A DNA stretch of 62,000 bases from Diphasiastrum complanatum (lineage: Eukaryota > Streptophyta > Lycopodiopsida > Lycopodiales > Lycopodiaceae): assembly GCA_029204225.1 (NCBI GenBank), contig CM055092.1:76292590-76354589 (forward strand), read 5' to 3'. The position numbers were made by a program, and so were the translations under genes. Position 1 is the stretch's first letter. Each line of letters opens with the position of its first letter. Below, in pieces: positions 10,913-23,548 of this stretch. Under the pieces are notes generated by a model that had not been told where the DNA came from, did not search any database, and saw only the letters and a list, made by a program, of their open reading frames with translations.

Positions 10913-11256
10913 TGGGACAATAGAACACGGATGAAGTCTAGGCCGCAGCAAAAATGTAGGTCGTCGTCCCACTAAATAAAGACAGTGAAAACGATATAGG
11001 ATCTGGATTACTTCGAGAACGGAATGATAGAGCAGTTCTGATATGTATAGTTATTGAATATCAAGGTAGGTGTCGCAGACAACCATAAAGAAATGCTGAA
11101 AGATTAGGCGTCTGAGACAGCCATGTATTTCTCCGTTACTGATACTCGTAATGAGAGAGTGACTTACATGAGTGAATTGGAGGGTAGTTAGGATGAGTAT
11201 GAGTAAGATTAACTCCAACAATTGTCTCAGCCATATGGCTGCATGACATGTTGACA
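10913..11256 (-). repeat. 5' LTR of a lost minus-strand element
   Basis: On the minus strand this begins TGTCAACATGTCATGC and ends TTCTATTGTCCCA, six bases from the primer site. Its U5-like end resembles that of copia A (a CCGTTCTCG phrase and a terminal CCCAT). About 344 bp. The boundaries are inferred from TG/CA termini. Confidence 0.5.
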
Positions 11257-12994
11257 CATTCTCTGATCTTGTCTATTTTCTAGCGTTTTAAAAAATTGAT
11301 TCGTTATTAAGAAAAAAACACATTCTCATGTCGAATTTTTTATGTCAATGTCTCCAACCTAATCTGCATATGCATATGCTGATAAGAGCTTATGTTCTGC
11401 AATATTTGAGCCACCATAATAACAAATACGAAAATCTTTTATAGCTTGAATGTACAAAAGCATTCTCTCTGATGAATTTTTCGCTAGTCGTAAAATCATG
11501 TTTTGCTTTTTCATGAAGAAAAACAAGGCGCCTCCAACAGTGAAATCTGTGCGCCTAGTTTCCTTTCTTTCGTTTTTCTTTTTTCAATTTTTTCATATGC
11601 ACCTTTCAGGATGCGGAAGGTACATGTTAAAAAAAACTTATGACAAAAAAAAGGAAGAAAATAATAAAGTAAAAATTTGTTTTCACGCTACGGAAAGTTA
11701 CCTCCTCGACCATTCCGCCATGGGAAGGGCCTTCCGCCTCGGGCTACCACCCTCGGCCAAAGGCCCTTCCCCAAGGGAATGTCCTCGGAGGGTGACCTTC
11801 CCACCACCCATAAATTCACCAAGTTATTGCAAAAGCAATGTACATGCCATAGCATTACATCATTGCAGATGGTAAGGAAGCTATCTTTGTACTTGTTATT
11901 GTTATGTCAAAAAGCCTACTCATCTCTCTATACCTACACACTTAAAAATGATACCATTCGATTCATTCCCTCGTATACACCTAATACATCATAGCTTTAG
12001 CTTTTCGATGATTGTGGTTCTTAATTAGTATATTTAAATAATCGTTTCATTCATCATTGTCTATTATTTTGAAGTCTATCACAAACGGAACACTTATTCG
12101 ATCTTTTCATATGCCATTCACGGGATTATTTACATCTACCTCTCTTGTTATTTCTTCTTCATCACCTATGCCATTATTGTCTACTTGTATGTCAAAGTCT
12201 TTTGAGACATGTTATTGAAGGTTTGACTAGATAGTTTCATTCAAAGTTCACTTGTTATTTTCAAAGACCTTTTTCCTAGTTGATTCTCAAATGCTAGTGT
12301 TATATCTCAATTTGCACTTGCTTTTTTCATTGGTGGTTTAATGGCTCTTTGTGTAGCTCCTCATATGGTAATTGTGGATATTAAGAGGGCTATTGATGCT
12401 TTTGCATGGTCACTTTTGTTGGCTAGTACCATAGTGTTATTTAGTAGCTTTCCTATGTCATTGGGTGCTCTATCTATGCCTTCATATGACATTCTTATTT
12501 TGTAAGCAATTGTGGCCTTCATATGACATTCTTATTTTGTAAGCACGACAATGTGCGATTCATATGGACATCTTGCAAGATACTTTGACAATGCCAATGA
12601 ATCTTCATTTTTGCAACACCAGCATTATCAATCATATAAAGCATGTCATCATCTCCATTTTCAGCACCATCAAACTCATTTTTTCATTCTTCTTATATCG
12701 ATAGTGTGAACAATGTTTTTTGGATCAAACAAATTTATAGCACTGTACAACTATTTGGGCGAGAGGTTTGCACTTTGGCCACTTGTACCTCATTAATGTG
12801 CCCAAGTTTAGGTGTACTGGACACATCACTCGATCTGCACATTGTCCATTTATTGAACAAAGGCTAGATATTCAATTAGCATAACTCACGTTAGCTTAAG
12901 CTGAAGCGTAGATAGATTCAAACTTTAGGTTAGAGATAGATTTGTGGTGGAATGTGGATGTGGACAGCCAATGACGGGCTGCCACATAGCACAT
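11257..12994. other. Unassigned sequence with one GC-rich hairpin
   Basis: Mostly AT-rich with no recognisable gene. The exception is 11690-11830, a GC-rich island. Two short direct copies of ATGACATTCTTATTTTGTAAGCA occur at about 12486 and 12523. Open frames at 11450-11994 and 12643-12867 show no domain. Confidence 0.5.
11722..11771. repeat. 12-bp inverted repeat (GC-rich hairpin)
   Basis: GGGAAGGGCCTT (11722-11733) and AAGGCCCTTCCC (11760-11771) are perfect reverse complements around a 26-base loop. Confidence 0.8.
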
Positions 12995-13150
12995 GCACAT
13001 TCCACCGGAGAGAGAAGAGAGAACATGCATTCTGTAGAGAGAGAACTTGCATTCCATCGGAGAGAGAACGTGCATTCCACCGGAGAGAGGAGAGAGAACG
13101 TGCATTTCACGAGAGAGCGGAGAGAGAACGTGCATTCCATAGAGAGACAA
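12995..13150. repeat. Tandem GAGAGAGAACGTGCATTCCA units
   Basis: About five units of roughly 22-33 bases share GAGAGAGAACGTGCATTCCA with an optional CCGGAGA extension. The open frames on both strands (GERREN and SLLSPVECTF repeats) are by-products of this array. Confidence 0.8.
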
Positions 13151-13260
13151 TGATAGATTCCTAGGAGAGAGAAAATTGGATGGACATTATGCTCCTGGAG
13201 GTGGTCCCAAAATACAAAGGACACCTGAGCACAAGGCATTACGCATAGTGGTACTGCCCT

Positions 13261-13343
13261 GGCCCGAGGGCTTTTCCCTGATGCGAGAATACTCGGGCCG
13301 TGTAAGAAACCGGGCCCATGGTCTGAGTATTCTCGCATCAGGG
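13261..13343. repeat. Nested inverted repeats with two alternative stems
   Basis: The 19-base arm CCCTGATGCGAGAATACTC (13276-13294) has its perfect reverse complement at 13325-13343. A second, overlapping pair, GGCCCGAG (13261-13268) and CTCGGGCC (13292-13299), would form a different stem. The two stems share bases 13292-13294, so a strand could form only one in full at a time. Confidence 0.85.
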
Positions 13344-13394
13344 GTTTTACCGTTTTTTTGGTGTAAAACTGCTTAACGAGCTCTTTTGTTTTTT

Positions 13395-13490
13395 GCGCAT
13401 TACGTACTAGGGCGTAGATGCCCTAGGTCACTGGGCACATTACGTCCGGGGGGCCGCATCACCGTTTATGGGCGTAGATGCCCTAGGTCA
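13395..13490. repeat. Direct repeat GGGCGTAGATGCCCTAGGTCA and GCRCATTACGT
   Basis: GGGCGTAGATGCCCTAGGTC is present at 13410 and again at 13470, 60 bases apart. The shorter GC(G/A)CATTACGT occurs at 13395 and 13435. GGGC...GCCC inside the unit is itself self-complementary. Confidence 0.8.
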
Positions 13491-14651
13491 CATAGGCAGG
13501 ATTTTCTTCTATTTAAGATTCCATAATGCTTCAAACTATTGACAGAAAGAGGACGATTAAGGAGATTCTTTTTGGACCTCAAGTCCAAAGAACAATGCGA
13601 AAGTGATCGAGGAAACTCTACAATTCAGAGCAGATGTTTCCGAATTTCGATATTAAATACGACAAAAAAAAGTGTTGTTAGTGTCAAGAGGGAGAATGGG
13701 AGCAGACTGTAAAATGTTAGCAGTCTCGTCTCTCAACAAAAACTGCCTTGCAAGGTGCCTAATTAAAAATGCCAACTATGCTAGCTCAGTGATCCATAAG
13801 AAACCTTGTGGGTTAATGGCTTTGGGTAGACAGGGTCTGCATATCTGCTGTACATGGAAAATCTGTAGTGATGTAAATAAAGTGATGTGCAAGTGTTATA
13901 ACACTTCAACTAGGAATTTATGATGTATTATTAATCACCATGAGGCATATGCATAGGCAGCGATTAAATAGTTTCCAAACCAATCTAGATAAATTGCAAT
14001 CTTACTTGGGATAGTTTAAAGGTTGTGAATACTGAAAAGCAGTACGTTCGCAAAGGAAGATTATGCAGTCGGAGTGCATAATCTTCCCATTATATCATGA
14101 AGAATTGTAATGATTTGCTTGCTTGGCCTGAATACAATGTATTCTGGTCATTTCCCTCACGACTAGCGAAGGGTCTAGATACCTGTTCAAGCTGTCTAAT
14201 TATATACCAATACAGAACCAATAAGCTAGGGAAATTTTCCATTTTTTCCGTTTCAACATTCTGTAATGATTCTTAGTAAAACTGGTAGGCATTTGAGACA
14301 TTGAAGTGTATTGAAGGAACATGGTAGGTGAACACTATGCCTACATCCAGCAATCATCTGCGTAATGTTCTTCTATTGCACAAATGCTTTATCTTACTCA
14401 AAAAGAAATCATAACCTCACCCTTGATTGCCCATGAAATACAGAAGTTGCCCATTTCAGTGGACAAGTACCTTCTTGAAAAAGCATATAATAAATTTACT
14501 AGATATATTGTAGCTAAAGCACTTGAGTGCTGGTAGATACAAGTAGAAGCATCCTGGAAATATTGCAGGGTAAGTGTACTAGATTCCATGAGAAAATTTA
14601 GCTGTCATGGTTTCAAGTGTGTATAAGGCAAAAAAAAAGCCGTTCAATTAC
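13491..14651. other. Downstream flank of the host gene
   Basis: No further exon could be assigned with confidence. The sequence is ordinary AT-rich DNA on the 3' side of the minus-strand gene and would include its 3' UTR if the stop at 14729 is correct. Confidence 0.4.
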
Positions 14652-14728
14652 CTGCTTCGGATCCCAAGAAACTCAAGTCATCCAATGATTCAAAGGAACC
14701 CAACTGTGGATACACGACTTCGCCATAG

Positions 14729-15323
14729 TCAATCATCCAGGAGTAAACTTCTGGCTTTAGTTGAACCTCTTGCAATGGGACCAGTAAAGATTCCATGGAC
14801 AGGGGAGCCAAGATCATCAGTCTGTTTAGAAATGACTTCATCATCGGTGAGGAAAACAGAGCTAGAAATGGGCTCATCATGTCCAGCAGAGGTTTGTGCT
14901 CCTGCTTCTTCAGGCCTTTCTGGCACTAATCCACATGGAAGCCCTCCAGGTGATAGTGCACGCATCTGTAACGCACGTAAAAGTGCTGCACGCCGCAGAT
15001 CTGCTGGCTGGCAAGGATCACTTGGTGAGGGCGGCATACGACCATCGCTATCAGCTCGATACTTAGGTAACGTATATGAAAAACTTGAGGAGGACGTATT
15101 GGGAAAAGAGAACGAGCGATGAAGGATCTTGTGAGTAGTACCAGGCACCTGGTGACCTGAATTTAACTTTTCTGGTGAAAGGGGACTTGCAGGGCTTCCA
15201 GATATAGAATCAGAGATTGAAATTGGTGTGTCATGTGGCGTCTCACTATCCCTTATCAGATGCTCTTGGGAGTTCTCATCACTGTCATCTGACATGGGAG
15301 AATCCAGAGTTGATAGATCGTCC
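14729..15323 (-). CDS. Coding exon 3 (terminal) of the host gene
   Basis: The acceptor is AACTCCCTTTTATGCAG. The exon encodes 197 residues ending ARSLLLDD, with TGA at 14731-14729. A good donor (AAGCAG|GTAATTG) lies further on at 14652/14651. In another frame the stretch before it is open (DYGEVVYPQLGSFESLDD), so an extra intron, a frameshift in this copy, or a different C-terminus remains possible. Confidence 0.7.
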
Positions 15324-18300
15324 CTGCATAAAAGGGAGTTAACACCATAATGATCATCAACTGAACTTGAAAACATTCACGTGACAACTGTACAACAAAA
15401 GCATGATAACATGAGGGGAAAAATTGTGTGTGCCAGATAAAACAGCCACCAGCAAATATAATGTTTGCTTAATCATTCCCCATTCTCAAACAAATGCATT
15501 ACTAGATCTTATGGTCATTATAGCAGCAAACAAAGAATACAGTAATGCCAGGACTTCTACACATGCAGAGACAAGAACATGGCAATACATGCTAATGTGC
15601 AACTTTTACATTGTGGTTCCAATTCACCATATCGATCCTTCGGCTCCTTTGCCTTGACATCCACTGCCATACTACAACATAGGTATGTTCCAGTTACAAA
15701 GATAATCAGAAATTGGATGGCCGTCTTTAATAGCATGCAAGATCCTTTTAGAATGCTTGCCATCTGTAGGGAACCAGACTCAGAAAACAAAAGCAGCGCC
15801 AACTTAAACTCAATTGGACAGGTAGCTCCTATCTTTCTTTGTTTGACCGCAGGAAAGTGTTCAGTGTTTTTAACAAGAAGTCAGCACTTGAGCTAATGAT
15901 TGAAGTGTAGCTCCTAGCACAGCTCTCATTTATATATGAACCTTCTAATAATTTCTGTAAGGATACTCATGGTCGTAGTCATTTTGACCTTATACATCTA
16001 CTTGAGAAAGTGGCACCAACTTTGGTGATTCCTTTTGATGTGCCTGAATAGAAAAAGATAATCCTAAATTGGATTCAGTATGGCAGTTTGTTTCTTTGTT
16101 TGTTTCAACCCAAGATAGTAATTATCATTTAGTAACAAGTTCTACATTCCCAAACTTAATGCAGCATGAGCTAGATAGGTTCATAACAGGAACATTAAAG
16201 ATGACGTTCTAAAATTTGATGTGTCTTTTTATGAAGCAAAATTTCCACTTCAGCTTATTATTCATGTCAATGCCTACTTTTAGAACTTTAGGATAGGTGC
16301 AAGGTCATGACTTTCATTGTCAACATGTTCATCAATAGGTTTCCCTTCATAAAACCTCTTCAACACATCAATCTGCCTGCATTGCTCAAATGTATACATG
16401 CGACTGGACATCAAGATATGGGCAAATATCTCCTCAGCTCAACTTTATGACCACCTCCAACTAAGCAAATCACAGACCAGAGCATCAGTTACATGTAACA
16501 CACTTGTTTCATCCTGAGGGTTTCCGATATCACTTCAAAGAATCTCTCACGACCTAGAATTACTCATAATCACATATACTGTAGCTGTTGGAAGATTCGT
16601 ATTTGAAGCTCTAAATCAGGCTGCTGCGTGAAGCTGAGTCAACAGCTCTCCTAAATTCAACAAAGCAGTGAAGATTCTCCCACTCTAGGGCTTCACCTCA
16701 ACTTCATGTCACTGTTGCATCAATTCCATTGGCCATCACCAGAAGTCTTTCCAACGCTGCATTGTGCACCATTCGCAGAGTCAAAGAGTTTGTTGAATAC
16801 ATTCAAAATCATTCTATCAATTGATTCGTGCTCAATGTTTTGAAAATTGGATTACTTAGGTAATACAAATTCAAGTCCATGAGCCAAATGTGAAACTACA
16901 CCCCTATTGCACCATGTGTGGCCCTCATGAGTAATTAGGGATGCCATTTTCAATCTCAATTTTACTAGCACCTATGATATATCGATTCAAATTCACAAAT
17001 TTAATTTGAGAAGTCGCTGATGTCATAACATAAAGCTTACAAAAATCTACATGCAAACAAAACAGTTATAAGATCTACATCAAACAATAATAAAGAATTC
17101 AATAAACAAAATATCTTAGCCAACAAGCACTATTTAAGAAACGTCTCCCAACAAGAAATTAAAATCAAGCAACACCCAAGAGGAGAGTAGGGCAAACCAA
17201 CCCAACCAACAAGATCTAACGGATCCTCCCCCAAGCTACAGAACTGGCAACCATCCTCATTTGGAGCTCCCTTAATCTGGCAAGATCTCCACAAGCAAGA
17301 CAAAACACTAATGATGGTAGGTAGAGGCAAGAGGGACTAGACATACTCTCTCTGCATACAATCCACTTGCCACCTCATTGAGTGTACAGTGATTCTGATT
17401 CACCAGCATGACAACTTCAATTATCTGCTAGCTCATAGGCCTACTCACTCTCTCTAGGCTCATAGGCCCACTCTCTCTCTCTCTAGGTGGAACGCCTGAT
17501 AGGATGTTAAAAAGAATTATTCGGCTAGTGGGTATGCCCTGTTACTAACATTGGCCCTATGCAAGTCTTTCTGTCTAGCCATTTGATTCTTGATGGTCAA
17601 AAGAACTAGAACCAAGGGACGTCTCTAATTTAAAATACGACCGGAGTGTTCTTGAACGTGAACCTCTTTATCTTAGTCATATTATCATTGTTAGAGGAAA
17701 TGAAAATTGACCCGACAGGTGGCCAGTTCAAAAATCGTTTGTCAACTAAAGTCATTCTTATGATTTACAATTTTTTTTGCAATTTTATAGGATTTTATTT
17801 AGAAATTGCAATGCCTCTTAATATTGTTTTGAAGGGAGTTAGATTAAAAAAAGGGAAGAGAATCCCGCCCATGACTATATCGTTGGCATTTGGCCTTATT
17901 ATTCATTATTGGGCCATTTGGACATATTACTGGAGAGTGGGGACCTTCTTGGAGGGCGCACTATTATCCCCCCAGTTGGGCCCTAGGCACCGGAAGCTTT
18001 CTTTTAGGGGTTCCTCTAGGCTATAAGTAGGGAATCTGTGTCATTTGTTATTCAGCTGATGATATTGATCTCTCTCTTTAGTCGCCTTAATCTCTCTCCT
18101 TTCTGCTTTCTAGGGCTAAGTCTTACCTATGTGCTGCTTTCATAGCTTAAGTCTTGCTTATGTGATGCTTTCTTAGCTTAGCTCTAGATCAGTTGTGGCT
18201 CTATTCGTAACTTGGTATCAGAGCACTTTCCTGAGCATAATCTTGGGAATTTTTTTCCCCTCACCTCCATCGCTGCCCTGCCCTGCTCCTCCATCACTAC

Positions 18301-21300
18301 CCCTACAGCTCCATCGCTGCCCCCCTATTGCCCTGCTCCATCGCTGCCTTGCCCTGCTCCTCCATCACTACCCCTACAGCTCCAACACTGCCTTGTCAGC
18401 CCTGCTCCATCGCTGCCCCTTGTCCTCCTTGCTGCCCAGCGCTCCAGCGCTGTTCCTTCCATTCTCGCTGCCCATCGCTGCCCCTGCCTCTGCTTTGATC
18501 TCCTTGCTGCCCCTGCCTTATTCTATTTCCTGTCTATCGCTGTTCCTGCCTTCCGACCTGTCACTTTCATCCAAACTTTTACCAGTTTGCAGCCATCTTC
18601 CACAACTATTTCGAAGGCTGTCCAGCACCCATCCCCATCCAAAAATTCTTCAATTCCATTTCCGTTTGCCATCTCAACTTGTCATTTGACTCCTGGCTGT
18701 CCAGCACATTTTCACAGCCTTCATTTTCACTTTTTTTTTTCTCTTTCCAGCCGTTTCATTTGCTGCTTACTGTCCTTTGTTAGTTGTGATAATAGTGGTT
18801 TTAATAGACTAATTTGGGGTGACGACAAGAGTCCGCTCCCTCAAGTTTTTGTCTATTCCTTCCACTATCATTATGGCACATTCACCTACCCCGAGTGAGA
18901 CTGCTCAGGAAAACTTATCCGATCAGTTTCATCGCATGGATGATACCCTTTCTGGCCTCGTTCTTTGCTTCGATACAGTTATGACCGGCTTTGCTACTAT
19001 GCAGTCGCAGATTGATTCTTTACAGCCTCATGGTCCTGGTAAAGCTCCTGTTTTTCCTTCATTTGGGACTCCCCCTCCATTTGAATTTCCATCTTCTTCT
19101 GCTAGTTAGCCTGGTGGTGGACCGTTCATTCCACCTAACACACCTCCTGGTTTCTTTCCACGTCCCCCAGTTCCTGAGCCACACTTTGCTCGAGACTTTC
19201 GTGATAGGGTACAGCTTGCTACCTATTCCGGTTCCTCTGACGGGAACTTATTAGAGAATTGGTTTGCTAAGCTTGACACATATTTTCGGATTACCCTAAG
19301 ACGGATCCTCAGAAGATCCAGTTGGCTGCTTCACACTTAGATGGACGCGCTGCCACGTGGTGGCGAGTTTATCGAGCTGATCCTGATTGGGAAGGGCTCC
19401 ATATATGGCATACCTTTCGTCGTGACCTCCGTCATGCTATGATTGATCCTCAGTGGCTCGATCGCCGACGTGATACATTCCGTAGTCTCACTCAAACCAG
19501 TGACCTTGCTTCTTATAAAAATCAGTTTATGGAGCTTTCTTATCTTTTCGCAGATCTACAACCCACTGAGCTTAGTTCTACAACCCACTGAGCTTAGTTC
19601 TCATTCAATTGTCGGGCTTCGTGGTGCCTTACATTATGATGTTTCTTCCTTCCGTCCTCCCACACTTGTTGAGGCGATGTCTCTTGCCAATACTTTACAG
19701 CACAAGTACTCTAACACCCTTCCTTCTCGCTTCTCCCGACTTCGTCCTCCTGCTTCATCTTTTCCCGCTATGTCCACCCCTACACTTGACCCTTCTGTTC
19801 CAGCTTTTTCCATTGTCCCTTCGTCTCCTCGTCCTCCGACCCCTCGACCTGCTTTTGTCCAACCTTACACGTCTGCAGAGTTCGCTAACCTTCAGCAGAA
19901 GCATCTTTGCTTTCGTTATAAGAGTCCTGACCATTTTGCCCGTGATTGTTGTCAGCCTCTCCGTACTCCTGCCCTCTCTGTCTTCATAAATAAGTACTCC
20001 CGTGCTAAGTCTGCTAGTTTGCTCCAGAGTTGGCCCTCATCGCCTGTGGACTGATATATCTATGGACTTTATCCTTGGCCTTCCCCGTACCCAACGTGGT
20101 CACGATTCATGTATGGTGGTAGTTGACAGGTTCTCGAAACAGGCACATTTTATACCAGTTCGCAGTACTATCACAGCGGAGCAGTGTGCACGTTTGTTCT
20201 TATTAGAGGAGATTTTATGCCTGCATAGATTTCCTCGTACTATCCTTTTTGATTGGGATAGTAAGTTTACATCCATATTTTGGACAGAGCTTATGCGCAT
20301 CTTGGATGTACAGCTTTTTATGGGTTCTGCTTATCACTCTACTTCTGATGGGCAGGGCAGTCTGAGGTCCTTAACAGGATCCCTGAGGATTATTTACGCC
20401 ATTTTGTTACTCCTTCTGGGAAGGATTGGGATCAGCATTTATGTTTAGCAGAGTATAGCAATAATAGCCCTGTTAGTACCAACACAGGTGTCTCACCATT
20501 TTTATTAGTTCATGGACCAATTTTCCTTTTTGATTATCATTTTCTCTAGTAATATGTCCAAATGGCCCAATAATGAATAATAAGGCCAAATGCCAACCAT
20601 ATAGTCTAAGTGTCAATAATGACTAAAAAAGGGCCCAAGGCCTGCTTATGCATAAAGTAAAGTAAATGTAAATGGACGTGGCAAATGTAATGAGCCAAGT
20701 CCATAACTCTCCCCGACACAAGAAAAAGACCCAACTGCCGCAAAAAAAAACTGGATCAAACAGCAGCAAGCCCTGGTGCATCAACAACTAGAACAACATC
20801 TGATGTAGAGGAATCAACAAGTGCAGCAAGAGCACGAGCCTGATCCGCAAGTGATGGTGTATGATAAAAGACATCAATAGGCTCCCATGTGGCCTCCTCA
20901 ATAGGACAACCATCCCACTGGACCAAAAACTGAATCTGTCGGCGGCGTCGACTATGGTATAGACGAACCTGTAATATACCAGCAGGTAAAAATGGAAACA
21001 ATTCGGGAGCAGTAGGAAACTCAGCATCACAAGGAGTGTCATCCTCAATAGCAGCACGTAATAAATTGACATGGAATACATCACAGGCTCGTGTGGAAGC
21101 AGGAAGCTGTAAGCGATATGTAACTAGACTAAGAACCTCCAAAATGCGATAAGGCCCATAATAACGTGGTGCAAGCTTCTCAGTAGAAGCATGGCCCTGG
21201 ACAAAATGATGACGTGCAAACCGTAGGCGTAGATATACCATATCTCCAAGCTGAAACTCAACATGGCGGCGATGACGATCAAGTGAGGTCTGATAACGTT

Positions 21301-23462
21301 GTTGAACATGCTGTAAATGAGATCTGGCCCGGGTAATAAGCTCTTGGGCACCTGACAGGAAGGATGCAAGTGTGACAGGTGTATCCTCAGGAGGCCAGAA
21401 TAAAAAATGAGGACCATTAAACGTAAACAAAAGTTACAAAAACATAGTATTTCGCGCATACAAATTCTTATGTTATCACATATGATACGGGCTAGGCCCT
21501 CTATCCTACATCAAATCATTCTGGCAGAGTTGTGCAGCTCCACTTTTACAGATCGACCCCATCTTTCAACTTATCACATATATTCAGCAAGTCAAGTTGT
21601 TTCCCACATCTAAGCAAAGATACACATAGGCAACACTTACCTCATCTCAGCACCTTCATAGTTAGGGTTATCAACTATCATGGTTTTCTAGACCTCCATT
21701 TACTTGACACACTTGGCATTTCTATCACGCCTCGCATTGGGCACCCACGATTACATCAAGCATTTCCTATCTAAAGCATACCTTGATCAAGTATGGCAAG
21801 GCCAACCAGATCAGGGCAGACTCACTTTTTGGAGATTGATATAGTAGAGGTCTCAGTTCTACCATGCTACTTGGAATCATGATTGTCTCTGGTCTTAGAT
21901 TTACATTGGTACAGCTCCGAGTCTCATCACATCAATTTGAGATTGGAGGCTTCTAGGGTTGGAGAGAATTTGCCAGTTATGTTCCTTAGCTGAGGTGGAG
22001 TTCGAGGATCACTTTTTATTCAGATGCCCAATCTACAATGAGATCAAAGGGAGATATCATTACATTGCCTATTCCGAGATGCACCTGTTATAGCATATGA
22101 GGATTCACACTATATTCAATCATGATATGGGAGATGTTCCTAAAACGACAGAATTTGTGTCAGCTAGCTTAGCAAAGTCACTCCAACACACAACTCCAAA
22201 TTACATTTTTCTTTTCCCATAGGAGACCACAAATATATCCAAAGTCAAACAATAGTGATGATGATGCTTACATCCTTTGAAAGACTGCAGGCAGCAGGTT
22301 GTTGATAGAGTTAGATGTCCTACCATGAGGAGACACATCTTACCAACAATCTCATCTTTCTTCGGTAGCAGGTTATGATGACAACATGTAATCCCAATAT
22401 TTGCAAACAGATATATTTTCATTATATTCATCTCAGATCTTAGCCATCATATTTACAAAATTCATGCTCTCATTTCCTCACTCATTTGTTACAATACTGA
22501 AGAGCTCAAAATCTCTCATTTACTCTTCTCCTCATATTTCCTAATCTCCATTTCAATTCCCACTATTTTTGCTACTTCAACATGACAACACCATAACAAA
22601 CGGCAAAAGACAATCAGATTGGCAATTTTCATGTATCATACTCACTTCGCATTGTTAAGTGTTGTCTCATAATGGAAGAGGTATGTTCTTCATAGATGGA
22701 TTTGTTCTAGAGAGAGACAAAAAGTTAGTGAAGGAGGTATGCTCTTCAGGAAAGGTTTTGTTTTTGAAGGAGAAGGAAGGAAGTTGTCTCATAGTGAAAG
22801 AGGTATGTTCTTCATATAATGGAATTGTTTCCGAAGAGAAGGAGAAAGGGAATTTAGCTCAATGTGGGATGTTTATTCTCAAAACAAATAGAATCTTAAT
22901 CATTCATACTCTAGATAAATTTTAATGAGGATAAGTTTCACAATACAAAATAAAAGAATAACATTTTTTACTTGAGTTGCAGGTCCAATAACGTTCACTA
23001 CACGTAGATTCACGTAAGCATTTTAAATAACACGACATTCAAGAAAACATAGTACAGGGATAAATATTGAAACAAAGTACCTTCCACTGATTCCATATAA
23101 ACTTCAAGTGCCTTTAGAGATTGCTCCATGTGCAGATTTTCTATTCTTAGATCTTGATTATCCTTAACAAGTGCATACGGACCTTACAAACTCATTTTCA
23201 ATGTATAGAGATTTAATTTCTCATCATGTCTATCCAACGTATCCATCAACAATGTGTATTGTGAAAGCAAACATCTTTGGGCCTCCATTTTTGTCGAGAT
23301 TTTCATTTTTGTCTTCGTTTTGTCTATCTTAGAAATAGCTTTGTTCTACAAGCAAAACTACCAAAACCAGTCAATATATATTCTACCACCTATCAAATTA
23401 GGGAGTCTACAATGCGAAAGAAGGAATATACCTCAACTATAATTGAGTGAGTGAGTGAGTGA

Positions 23463-23548
<86 letters not shown>

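Larger units (their letters stand above)
17640..20545 (+). mobile_element. Gypsy element E, left half (plus strand), internally deleted
   Basis: Plus-strand order: LTR-like sequence with a TATA box (CTATAAGTAGGG near 18020), primer-binding site, a C/T-rich leader, gag with zinc knuckle, then integrase. Protease, RT and RNase H are missing between gag and integrase (junction near 20020), so this copy cannot encode replication enzymes. It sits in the 8.3-kb intron of the host gene in the opposite orientation. It stops at about 20545, where a reversed piece of the same family begins. Confidence 0.8.

Noticed and set aside
10784-10972. Minus-strand 62-codon frame across the primer site
   Set aside because: It crosses an LTR end and primer-binding site, so it cannot be a natural coding unit.
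12925-13338. Repeated SLLSPVECTF frame on the minus strand and its plus-strand counterpart
   Set aside because: By-product of the GAGAGAGAACGTGCATTCCA tandem array.
15557-15802. 81-codon frame with hydrophobic segment inside intron 2
   Set aside because: No splice sites in phase and no conserved pattern; chance open frame.
18195-18898. Long Pro/Ser/Leu-rich open frames
   Set aside because: They lie in the C/T-rich leader between primer site and gag of gypsy E; low stop frequency is due to composition.
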